Part shown: piece by piece, positions 1 to 7,731 of the stretch | Numbering within the stretch: position 1 is the first letter of the stretch | Layout of the letters: each line of letters opens with the position of its first letter | From: Rhodospirillaceae bacterium | GTDB taxonomy: Bacteria; Pseudomonadota; Alphaproteobacteria; Rhodospirillales; UBA2165 | Direction: 5' to 3' | Length of the DNA stretch: 33,479 bases | Assembly: GCA_018674495.1 (NCBI GenBank) | Contig: JABHAA010000157.1 | Span: 1 to 33,479 of the forward strand | The notes under the pieces: model-generated | The model's database searches: none | What the model was told of the DNA's origin: nothing | The model's input: the letters and a program-made list of their open reading frames with translations, nothing else | Program-made: the position numbers and the translations under genes

Positions 1-1
1 C

Positions 2-136
2 ATCCACAACAATCTCCAGGATGACCGCATCTCGGTCGAAGACATCTTCTGGGGGGCGGCGCCGTTTGCGGTGACCATGGTGATCGTGCTGGTGCTGGTG
101 GCCCTGGTGCCACAGTTGGCGACCCTGCTGCTTTAA
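2..136 (+). CDS. TRAP transporter large permease (DctM-type), C-terminal fragment
   Basis: Only the last 44 codons are in the window; the frame is open from base 2 and stops at TAA 134-136. The residues read as a short cytoplasmic or loop stretch (VEDIFWGAAPF) followed by one strongly hydrophobic helix (VTMVIVLVLVALVP) and a short tail. This pattern is typical of the C-terminus of TRAP large permease subunits, which take up dicarboxylates and other organic acids with an extracytoplasmic binding protein. The rest of the gene and its partners DctP and DctQ would lie to the left, outside the window. The identification rests on a short fragment and is moderate; another polytopic permease is possible. 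Confidence 0.6.
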   Translation: MHNNLQDDRISVEDIFWGAAPFAVTMVIVLVLVALVPQLATLLL

Positions 137-209
137 ATGCAGGGCCGAGGCGAGGCCGCCCGATTTCTTCTCCCTTGATAATCTCCAATTCCCCTGTAAA
201 ACCGCCGGT

Positions 210-304
210 GGAAGGGAAGCATGCCCGGTGGTGTGGCTGGTCTTCAAAACCAGTGAAGGCCGTAAGACGGTCTTAGTGGGTTCGACTCCCACTCTCTTCC
301 GCCA
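210..304 (+). tRNA. selC: tRNA-Sec (anticodon UCA), selenocysteine tRNA
   Basis: The 95-nt gene has the hallmarks of bacterial tRNA-Sec. The 8-bp acceptor stem GGAAGGGA pairs with TCTCTTCC (one G-U). The anticodon arm CTGGT-CTTCAAA-ACCAG has UCA at 244-246. The long variable arm pairs AAGGCCGT with ACGGTCTT. The T arm is GTGGG-TTCGACT-CCCAC, followed by discriminator G and an encoded CCA at 302-304. It implies that the organism makes selenoproteins and so should encode SelA, SelB and SelD; none of these lies in the window. It stands alone between a TRAP permease and a crotonase gene, and no SECIS-dependent gene is recognisable nearby. Confidence 0.95.
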
Positions 305-335
305 ATTCTTTTCAACCAGCCCAAGGAGCCTGCCC

Positions 336-1121
336 ATGACCGACCAGATATTGACCGAAGTGATAGACGGTGTTGGCTGGCTGACCTTCAACAATCCGAA
401 AAAACACAACGCCATTTCTCTCGATATGTCCATGCGCGGTGCCGAGGTGATGACCGAATTTGCCACTGACGAAAATGTCCGCGCCATCGTGCTCAAGGGC
501 GCCGGTGGGCGGGCGTTCGTCTCCGGCGCCGATATTTCGGAATTCGATAAGCGCCGATCCAATGCCGATAGTGGCGATGAATATGAGCGCTCGTCCACCG
601 GCATGTTCGAAAATATACGCGAGAACCCAAAGCCGACCATTGCGATGATCGAAGGCTATTGCATGGGCGGCGGCGTTGCTATCGCCTGCGCCTGCGATAT
701 CCGCATCTGTTCGCCCGACGCCATTTTTGCCATTCCCGCCGCGCGGCTCGGTATCGGCTATCGGGCTAGTTTCACTCGCTGGGTGCTGGAAGCTGTGGGG
801 CCGTCGATGACCAAGGAAATTCTGTATACGGCTCGGCGCTATTCCAGCTCCGAAGCGGTCGCTATGGGTCTTGCCACCCGGGTCATCGAAAAGACCGTGC
901 TCGAAGACTATGTGCGCGACTATGCCGCCACCATCGCCGGTAACGCGCCGCTATCGGTGCGCGCCGCCAAGGGCATGGTAGCCGAGGTGGTGAAAACCCC
1001 CGGCGAATGGGATCAGGAGGTATGCAAAGAGCTGGTGCGCGCCTGCGCCGACAGCGCCGACTTCAAGGAAGGCCGCACCGCCTTCATGGAAAAACGCCTG
1101 CCGGAATTCAAGGGGGAGTGA
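336..1121 (+). CDS. Enoyl-CoA hydratase/isomerase (crotonase) family protein
   Basis: A 261-residue crotonase-fold protein, normal length for the family, acting on acyl-CoA thioesters in the cytoplasm. The oxyanion-hole segment FVSGADISEF is at about 61-70 and the glycine-rich segment GYCMGGGVAIACACDIRI at about 107-124. The two glutamates used by true enoyl-CoA hydratases are replaced: the GGGCE-type position is Ala115 and the QPE-type position is Ala135. Simple hydratase activity is therefore unlikely, and an isomerase, decarboxylase or hydrolase role is more plausible. I chose ATG 336 because AAGGAG at 323-328 precedes it at good spacing; the frame is open further upstream but runs through the selenocysteine tRNA. 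Its stop codon directly abuts the stop of the convergent HlyD gene, with no bases between them. Confidence 0.85.
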   Translation: MTDQILTEVIDGVGWLTFNNPKKHNAISLDMSMRGAEVMTEFATDENVRAIVLKGAGGRAFVSGADISEFDKRRSNADSGDEYERSSTGMFENIRENPKPTIAMIEGYCMGGGVAIACACDIRICSPDAIFAIPAARLGIGYRASFTRWVLEAVGPSMTKEILYTARRYSSSEAVAMGLATRVIEKTVLEDYVRDYAATIAGNAPLSVRAAKGMVAEVVKTPGEWDQEVCKELVRACADSADFKEGRTAFMEKRLPEFKGE

Positions 1122-2420
1122 TTACCTTTCCCTGAGGGCTTCGCCGCGAGCCGACAGGAATGGATCGAGCATATATTCCAACACCGTTCGCTCGCCGGTG
1201 TGGATCGAGGTGGAGACTTCCATCCCCGGAAACAAATCATAGCGCACGGCGCCGCGCAGGAAATGATTGCGATTGGTTGCGATGCGCACCCGATAAAACG
1301 GGCGGCCATCTTCTCCGGTCAAGGTGTCGGGGCTGACCGCCACCACCTCGCCGGTGAGGTTGTCGAAACGCATGGCGTCGGTCGCGGTTAGGCGCACGGT
1401 GGCTTCCTGGCCGGCGCGGACGAAGCCGATATCCTGGGTTGCCAGCCGCGCCTCAATGATCAGTCGGTCGCCGCCGGGAACGATATCCAGAACCACATCG
1501 CCCGGTTTGACAACGCCGCCGACGGTCACCACGTGCAGGGTTTTGACGACGCCATCGACGGGCGCCCGCAAAACGGTGCGCCTCAGGCTATCTTCGAACT
1601 TGGCGAGGCGCGGTGTGAATTCGGCCAATTGGCGCCGCGCCGCGTCCAAATCCTTGGCCGCCTCTTCGGAAAATTTGGAGCCGATGCCTGCCAGATCAGA
1701 CTCGGCTTCAATTTGTGCCGATTTGGCGCGCTCGGCTGCAACCTTGTCCTGGGCGATGGCGCCTTGGAGGCGGGTGGTTTCCTTCAACAGCTCGATATGT
1801 TTGTAGCGGTTGGTGAGAGCGTCTTTCAAAAGACTTTCGGAAATTTTTACCTGTTCGCGCAAAAGTTTGAGCATTACTGCCGATGCGCCAATACGCGCGG
1901 ATATCTCGCGGGCGTCCTGGCGGCGTTGGTTGATGATGGCGCGCTGGCCGGTGCGTGCATCTTCTAGGCGCGCCCGGCGCTTGCCGAACAGCTGCATGGC
2001 GTCACGTACCAGATCGGGGCGTGTGGCGGCGGTGGCGGCATCGAATGCGGGCCGGGCAGCTCCTTGCTGTTCGGCGGTCAGGCGCGCGATCTCGATACGA
2101 AGGCCGGCGATGCGGGTGCGCAGCTCGTCAACATCGGCGCCGCTGGCTGTCGATTCGAGTACGATCAGCGCTTGTCCAGTTTTGACCTGTTCGCCTTCGG
2201 TTATGCGAATTGCGCGCACGATGCCGCCTTCCAGATGCTGGATCGATTTGATCTGGCTGGAGGGAACCACTTCACCCTCGGCGACGCTGACCACCGCGAG
2301 GTTGCCCGACCAGGCCCAATAGCCGGCGCCCGCGATGAGGGCCAGAAACAGGATCAGAAACAGGTGGCTGGCGAAAGAGACGCCGTCTTTGAGCTTTGGT
2401 AATCCGGTATCGATGTTCAT
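1122..2420 (-). CDS. HlyD-family type I secretion periplasmic adaptor (membrane fusion protein)
   Basis: A 432-residue adaptor linking the inner-membrane ABC exporter to the TolC-like channel. A short cytoplasmic N-terminus is followed by one transmembrane helix (about 18-37). Next comes the first half of the lipoyl/barrel-sandwich domain with the family motif HLEGGIVRAI (about 62-71), and a long alpha-helical hairpin rich in Ala, Arg, Glu and Gln (about 95-270). The second lipoyl half (LRAPVDGVVKTL) and a C-terminal beta-barrel region come last. It is the final gene of the secretion operon. Its ATG overlaps the stop of the ABC gene in an ATGA tetranucleotide, which suggests translational coupling. 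Length and architecture match HlyD/PrtE/LapC-type proteins. Confidence 0.93.
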   Translation of the reverse strand: MNIDTGLPKLKDGVSFASHLFLILFLALIAGAGYWAWSGNLAVVSVAEGEVVPSSQIKSIQHLEGGIVRAIRITEGEQVKTGQALIVLESTASGADVDELRTRIAGLRIEIARLTAEQQGAARPAFDAATAATRPDLVRDAMQLFGKRRARLEDARTGQRAIINQRRQDAREISARIGASAVMLKLLREQVKISESLLKDALTNRYKHIELLKETTRLQGAIAQDKVAAERAKSAQIEAESDLAGIGSKFSEEAAKDLDAARRQLAEFTPRLAKFEDSLRRTVLRAPVDGVVKTLHVVTVGGVVKPGDVVLDIVPGGDRLIIEARLATQDIGFVRAGQEATVRLTATDAMRFDNLTGEVVAVSPDTLTGEDGRPFYRVRIATNRNHFLRGAVRYDLFPGMEVSTSIHTGERTVLEYMLDPFLSARGEALRER

Positions 2421-4114
2421 CCCGCTGCCTCCGTTTCATCGGCGTCCAGCGCGGCTGTTACTGCCTTGGGGACGGTGACCAGGCGGGGCTGCGGCTTGTG
2501 ATTGAGATCGATCACGATCTCGGCCTGATTGATAACTTCGGGATCGTGGGAGAGGGCGATGATGGTGCGCCCGGCCCGGTGCAATTCGCCCAGTATGGTG
2601 GCGATGGTTTCACGGCCCTTGGCATCCAGCCCCTCAATCGGCTCGTCCAATACAACCAGTCTGCCGTCCGCCGTCAGGGCGCGCGCCAGGGCAAGGCGGC
2701 GGCGAACGCCGAGGGCTAGATTGCGTCCGTTGGAAACAATCGGCGTATCAAAACCGGCCGGCGTCTCATCAAGGAACGGGCGCAGCCCGGCGGCGTCAAT
2801 CACCCGGTTAAGCCCGGCCTCGTCGATATCGGAATTAAGCTGGCTGAGGTTTTCGCCAATGGTGGCGTTCAAAAAGCCAGGCTCTTGCGGCAGGTAAATG
2901 ACTTGGGAGCGCCACCAGGCAGGATTCACCTGGCGCAAATCCAATCCGTCTGCGAGGATCTGGCCCCTGGACGGTTCCAACAATCCCATGATCAGGCGCG
3001 CCAGGGTTGATTTGCCGGTGCCGTTGGCGCCGGTTACAACGCATACCGCACCGGCTGGGATGCTGATCGAAAGTGATTCGAACAATGGCCCGGTGGCGCC
3101 GTCATAGACAAATCCGAGATCGCGGAACTCCAGGGTGCCTTCATATTTGCGCTTGGCCGAGCCGGTATCGGCTTCCCGGGGCATCTTCATGAAGTCGCGC
3201 AATTGCTGCGCCGCCTGTTTGGCTTTCTGGAAGCTTTCGCCGACCTGGACAAAGCGAGTAACCGGCTGCAATGCACGCGCTGACAAGATATTGGCGCCGA
3301 TCAGTACGCCCACATCCATATTGCCGCCAACCACCATGATCGCGCCGGTGGCCATGATGGCGACACTCATTAGTGCAACGGTCGTGGTGGTGAACGATGC
3401 CATCAGACCCTGACGGCCGGTGATGGCCCTGGAAATATCATGGATGATGCGCGCCTGCATGTGCCAGGCTTTCAGCAAAAATGCGCCGCCGTTGAAGGCG
3501 CGCAAGGTGTCTTTTTCGCCGATGGCGCTACCAACTAGCAAATTGGATTTGCGCGTCTCTTCGATCAGCTTTTTGTTATTGCCGCGGATAGTAAGCATGA
3601 CCGCGAGCCCGGCGAAAAAAGCGATGCCGATAAACGCCGCCGCGATGATTGCCAGCGCCGGCGATAGAACCGCCAGCACGCCCAGGAACATTATCGCAAA
3701 GGGCAGGTCGAGGACGGCGGCCACGTTAGTGGCGCTATAGGCGGCTCGGATGGCATCTAGCCCGCTCATGAATTCCCGCTGTTGGCCTGGGGCTAAGCGG
3801 TCGAGGGCGCCCGATTTGGCGCTGATCAACACGCCGAAGCCGGATACCGACAGCTTGTCGTCCTGGCTGGCGGAAACGCCGCGGGCCAATTTGTGCCGGA
3901 TCTGGCGGAACCCGAACTCTAGGGCGATTGCAATTAGGACGCCTGTGGTCAGGGTCAGCAATGTGGCATCGACGCCGTGCGCCACATAACGGTTCAGAAC
4001 CTGGATCACGAACAATGGCGGCGCCAACGCCAACAGGTTGGCAAGCAACGAGGCGGCGACCAGCTCCGTGGTCAGGCCGGGCCGGATGGCGAGGCGGCGT
4101 AAAAACTCTAGCAT
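2417..4114 (-). CDS. Type I secretion ABC exporter (permease/ATPase fusion)
   Basis: A 565-residue half-transporter fused to its ATPase, as in PrtD/HlyB-type exporters but without an N-terminal C39 peptidase or C39-like domain. Membrane helices lie at about 17-40, 52-68, 130-175 and 240-285. The nucleotide-binding domain has Walker A GANGTGKST (362-370), Q-loop Gln410, Walker B LVVLDE (486-491) and the H-loop His523. The ABC signature, normally LSGGQ, reads NLALGVRRR (about 465-473), so the canonical motif is lost while the rest of the ATPase core is kept. It lies 53 bp downstream of the secreted substrate gene and overlaps the adaptor gene by 4 bp. It probably exports that substrate. Confidence 0.9.
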   Translation of the reverse strand: MLEFLRRLAIRPGLTTELVAASLLANLLALAPPLFVIQVLNRYVAHGVDATLLTLTTGVLIAIALEFGFRQIRHKLARGVSASQDDKLSVSGFGVLISAKSGALDRLAPGQQREFMSGLDAIRAAYSATNVAAVLDLPFAIMFLGVLAVLSPALAIIAAAFIGIAFFAGLAVMLTIRGNNKKLIEETRKSNLLVGSAIGEKDTLRAFNGGAFLLKAWHMQARIIHDISRAITGRQGLMASFTTTTVALMSVAIMATGAIMVVGGNMDVGVLIGANILSARALQPVTRFVQVGESFQKAKQAAQQLRDFMKMPREADTGSAKRKYEGTLEFRDLGFVYDGATGPLFESLSISIPAGAVCVVTGANGTGKSTLARLIMGLLEPSRGQILADGLDLRQVNPAWWRSQVIYLPQEPGFLNATIGENLSQLNSDIDEAGLNRVIDAAGLRPFLDETPAGFDTPIVSNGRNLALGVRRRLALARALTADGRLVVLDEPIEGLDAKGRETIATILGELHRAGRTIIALSHDPEVINQAEIVIDLNHKPQPRLVTVPKAVTAALDADETEAAG

Positions 4115-4167
4115 CGGAAATGTCTAACCGGTTGCGCGAATTGGTGTGGCAGCGGGGCTGATATTTC

Positions 4168-7100
4168 TCATGCGAAGTTGGCCGCCGCCAGGGTCGTGAT
4201 ATCGGTGTTATCGACGGTGCCAACATCGACAAATTCGCCGCTGTCGACGATGCCGTCGGCGCTAGTGTCGTCCCAGTGCCAGAGGCTGATATCGTTGGCG
4301 GCGGTCGAATCATCAATAACGAACATGAGTTTATCACCGGCACTTAGCGAGCCGGTCATCGCGGTACCGCTGGTGCCCAGGAACGTCAGGAAGTTTGTAA
4401 CCTGGGATGAAAATGCGGCGGTCGAATCGACACCGGTGTAAAAGGCATCGTCGAAGATCACTACGCTGGTGCCGCTGGTGAGCGCGGCGTCGCTGGTCAA
4501 GACTTCGGCGGCGGTTGTGGTCGAAGTGCTGGCACCTGCGCCATTGAGGCCGAGGCCGTCCACATCCAGAACATCGCCGGCGGCACCGGCATTGAAGCCG
4601 GTTATGGTATCGGTGCCGTTCGACGCGATGGCCGAAAATTCAACCGTGTGTGTGCCGGAACCCGAAAGGTTCAATATGTCATTGCCGGCATTGCCGATCA
4701 GCGTGACATTGGCGGTTCCGCTGGTGGTGATGGTATCGGCGCCGGAGCCGCCATTGACCGTTTCGGTGTTTTGCACGGTTGCACTGTTGCCGCTGGCGGC
4801 CAGTGTGATGCTGTCGGTGCCGGCGCCCATATCGAAGGTGGTCCCGGAAACGGTCCCCTCCAGGGTCAAGGTATCAGCGGAACTAGTGCCCGATACGGTT
4901 TCTACGTTGCTGATGGTGCCGGTATTGGTGCCGGAATTCAATTGCAGGGTATCTGAGCCGCCGGCCAGATCGATGCTATAGCCGGTCGCCAGATTGGAAT
5001 TCATGGTGATGGCATCGTTGCCGGTACCCCCGGTGACGGTCTCGACACCATAGACTTCCGCCGTGACGCCGCTAGCATCCAGGGTCAAGGTGTCGGCGCC
5101 GGTTCCGCCGAATACCGTGGCGGTGCCGGCAACGGTGATGCCGTCGTCACCGGAGCCGGCAAAAATCAAATCGCCGTCGGTGCCGCCGCCGCCATCAATG
5201 GTGTCGTTATCCGCGCCTCCGAAGATGATGTCGCCCGATGCTGTGCCGGTAATCGTGTCGGCGCCCGCGCCGGCAAAGATGATACTGCCGAGGACATCCG
5301 AGCCGACGGTATGGCTGAGCGAGCCATAGGTCATCGGCGAGGAGCCAATCACGGTGCTGGTGGCTAAGGTGATGGTATCGGCGCCGCTCGAACCGGCGGC
5401 GATATATCCGTAACCAGTGTCGGTGTCGCCAAAGGCAAGGCGGACGCCGGTCAGGGCAGAGTTAAATTCGGCGCCGTTTCCGCTGGCATCGGAAAGGCTG
5501 CCATCGCCGATACCGGCGTAGAGTTGTTCGACGCTGGAGAGGGTGATGTCGCCGCTGACCGAACCATCGGTGTTGGAATAGTCGGCCCGCAGGTTAGTGA
5601 CGTCGAATACGATCAGGATATTGTCGAGGCTTTGGAAGTTGATTTCGTCGGTGCCGGCGCCGCCGCTGACCGTGTCGGAACCGCCAAGGGTTGAGCCTTG
5701 AACCATGGAAAATTGGGTGTTGCCATCGCCGCCGGCGAGCGCGTCATTGCCAGTGGTGGCAGTCAAAATTTCGGTGAATGCGGTTGTGGTGTTGGGCTCA
5801 GAGCTGTTCGGATCATCGCTGCTGAGATTTATGATCGTGGGCTCATCATATTCATAGCTCGCCTGATAGTAATCGTAGGTTGGCTCCGGGTCGGAGTTCA
5901 AACTAAAACTGGTGTTGATTGCGTAATCAACTGAACCGCCGTTGTAGGGCTGATAATCGCCGCCTTCCGATCCGGTAACCGGCTCGCCGCCCGAAGTCGG
6001 CTCGCTGGATCCATCTTCGGCCGATTGCCCATCTCCGTCGGTCTCGGAGCCCGGCTCCTGATTATCTGCGTTGCCATCTATGTTAGATGCCAGTTGTTCG
6101 GTATCGCCATCGCCGGTCGGATCGGTGTTGAAGCCGTCGGCTAGGGTATCGGGGACTTCGGCACCCGCCGCCTCGGCGGCCAGGGCCATGGCTTGCTCTG
6201 GGGAGAAACCGTCGGCAATGGCCTGGCTATAGGCTTGTTTGGCGGCGTCGATGGCTTGTTGCGCCTGGGCCTCGGAAACGCCTTCGGAGGTCATACCTTC
6301 CATGGCTTGTTGTGCCGCCGCATCGAAGGCTTCTTGGACTGTTGCGCCGCCCGCAATGGCTTCCTGGAAGGCCGCTTCGGGGGCGCCTTGTTCGCCATTT
6401 TCGGCAAGCTGCTCGCCGGGCTCGCCATCCAATCCGGCTTCGCCTTCGGGGCCTTGTCCGTCGGCAAAATCTACGTCGGAATCTTCCGGCGGCTGTGCGT
6501 CGATCTCGCCTTCTTCGCCTTCGCCTTCAAGATTTTCGCCTTCACCCTCAGGCGGCACTTCGCCTTCAGCCAATTCCTCGCCCTCGCCTTCAAGGTTTTC
6601 ACCTTCGCCTTCTGGGTTCTCGCCCTCGCCCTCAGGCAGAACGTCGCCTTCGGCGGCGGCTTCTTCGCCATCGACCGGGGCTTCTTCGGGCGCGTTGTCC
6701 TGCTGCGGAGCCGGTTTCGCCGGCAGGGAATTCAGGGCCTTCGAGTATTGCTTTTGAATTTGTGCGACCGGGACGATGATCGGCTTCGGCGGCGCCTGGA
6801 AGGCGCTGGCCAGGCTGGTGGTGGCTCCGGCCTGATTGAGGACGATCGTGCCGGCGCTGTTGGAGACCGCAATCTCGCCGATCGAGCCGTCCGCGTCGGG
6901 CAGCAGCGATATGGTGTTTTCCTGGCCCTCGGCGGCTGCCACGCCGGCAATCTTGGTGCCGCGAATGCCGATGTTGGCAACTGGCGTACGCAAGACCATG
7001 GCGTCGGGGCCGACCTTGGCGATCTGGCCCGAGACGAAGGAGAAGACGCCCTGGACCACCGAGATAGTGGCGTTTCCGGTTTCGGTGGCAGGATCGTAAG

Positions 7101-7605
7101 CGATCTCGTCCATGACCATGCGGCCGCTTTCGGCCAGCGACAGGGTGCTGTCATCGGCAAGCACGATACCGACGCTGGCATCCTCGGCGGTTTCGATGAC
7201 GTCGCCGGAAAACAGCGGTGCGCCTTGGCCGAGGGTGATCTTGGTGCCGTCGGCGCGGGTCACTTCGGCGCCGCCTTCGACCGTTTCGACGCGCCCGATG
7301 GGATCGGCCACCGCCGCCGGTGCGGCTTGGGCGAACTCTGCGGGTGCCACTGGGCCAGCCAGCTTGGTGGCCAGGTCGCCCGCTATCACGGCGCCGCCTT
7401 CGGTGATCAGATCGGCCGGTGTTTCAGTGTTGAAATAGCCGGTGAGCAGTTGTTCTTGGCCATCGGCGCCGGTGAGGAGTAAATCCGGTCCAAGGCGCGC
7501 AAAGTCGGCGTTCATCAACCAAGGTCCGCCGGGAACGGTGATCGGCGTTGCCCCGTCCAGGTCTTTCGAGGCGGTTATTATGGGGTCTTGAACAGCCTGT
7601 TCCAT
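4168..7605 (-). CDS. FecR-domain, RTX-like large secreted protein (probable type I secretion substrate)
   Basis: A 1145-residue acidic protein with no classical signal peptide. In order there are an N-terminal segment with a TGYFNTETPADLITEGG motif (about 55-71), a FecR-like domain (about 104-265, with NIGIRGTKI at 211-219) and a Pro/Glu/Gly-rich acidic stretch with repeats of the form EGEGEN (about 309-410). An Ala/Gln-rich helical part follows (about 410-485), then a Ser/Thr/Asp linker, glycine-aspartate repeats of RTX type (about 618-985, for example GGADNDTIDGG) and a C-terminal Asp-rich region ending ITTLAAANFA. An RTX region plus uncleaved C-terminus is the usual layout of type I secretion substrates, and the gene sits inside the secretion operon. 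I prefer ATG 7605, preceded by TTGGAG, over an in-frame GTG 20 codons upstream. The function is unknown; a surface adhesin or S-layer-like role is inference. Confidence 0.8.
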   Translation of the reverse strand: MEQAVQDPIITASKDLDGATPITVPGGPWLMNADFARLGPDLLLTGADGQEQLLTGYFNTETPADLITEGGAVIAGDLATKLAGPVAPAEFAQAAPAAVADPIGRVETVEGGAEVTRADGTKITLGQGAPLFSGDVIETAEDASVGIVLADDSTLSLAESGRMVMDEIAYDPATETGNATISVVQGVFSFVSGQIAKVGPDAMVLRTPVANIGIRGTKIAGVAAAEGQENTISLLPDADGSIGEIAVSNSAGTIVLNQAGATTSLASAFQAPPKPIIVPVAQIQKQYSKALNSLPAKPAPQQDNAPEEAPVDGEEAAAEGDVLPEGEGENPEGEGENLEGEGEELAEGEVPPEGEGENLEGEGEEGEIDAQPPEDSDVDFADGQGPEGEAGLDGEPGEQLAENGEQGAPEAAFQEAIAGGATVQEAFDAAAQQAMEGMTSEGVSEAQAQQAIDAAKQAYSQAIADGFSPEQAMALAAEAAGAEVPDTLADGFNTDPTGDGDTEQLASNIDGNADNQEPGSETDGDGQSAEDGSSEPTSGGEPVTGSEGGDYQPYNGGSVDYAINTSFSLNSDPEPTYDYYQASYEYDEPTIINLSSDDPNSSEPNTTTAFTEILTATTGNDALAGGDGNTQFSMVQGSTLGGSDTVSGGAGTDEINFQSLDNILIVFDVTNLRADYSNTDGSVSGDITLSSVEQLYAGIGDGSLSDASGNGAEFNSALTGVRLAFGDTDTGYGYIAAGSSGADTITLATSTVIGSSPMTYGSLSHTVGSDVLGSIIFAGAGADTITGTASGDIIFGGADNDTIDGGGGTDGDLIFAGSGDDGITVAGTATVFGGTGADTLTLDASGVTAEVYGVETVTGGTGNDAITMNSNLATGYSIDLAGGSDTLQLNSGTNTGTISNVETVSGTSSADTLTLEGTVSGTTFDMGAGTDSITLAASGNSATVQNTETVNGGSGADTITTSGTANVTLIGNAGNDILNLSGSGTHTVEFSAIASNGTDTITGFNAGAAGDVLDVDGLGLNGAGASTSTTTAAEVLTSDAALTSGTSVVIFDDAFYTGVDSTAAFSSQVTNFLTFLGTSGTAMTGSLSAGDKLMFVIDDSTAANDISLWHWDDTSADGIVDSGEFVDVGTVDNTDITTLAAANFA
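6505..6640 (-). repeat. Acidic EGEGEN-type coding repeat inside the secreted protein gene
   Basis: About residues 323-367 of the FecR/RTX protein are built from repeated units of the form (P/L)EGEGEN or LEGEGEE. At the DNA level they show as recurring tracts of TTCGCCTTC and CTCGCC on the plus strand. Such in-frame hexa/heptapeptide repeats can expand and contract by slippage and probably form an extended, highly negative linker between the FecR domain and the RTX part. Confidence 0.75.
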
Positions 7606-7731
7606 GGCCAAATTCTCCAATTTTCCAACCGTCTGACATATGGGGGGGAGGCAGGTGAATTTCACCCCCTATTTGCGGCTGTTATGTGGAGAGTTGTAGA
7701 GGAAGGGCAGGCGGCAGGTCTGTGACCAGAA

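Noticed and set aside
228..335. N-terminal extension of the crotonase frame
   Set aside because: These codons run through the selenocysteine tRNA gene; AAGGAG before ATG 336 marks the real start.
4570..5300. Regularly spaced similar sequences that could suggest a CRISPR or tandem DNA array
   Set aside because: They are the coding repeats of the RTX-like region; no identical repeats with unique spacers of constant length are present.
6193..7482. 429-codon open plus-strand frame opposite the FecR/RTX gene
   Set aside because: It is the mirror of the repetitive acidic and FecR coding part; the sequence is low-complexity Phe/Gly/Arg with no known domain or ribosome site.
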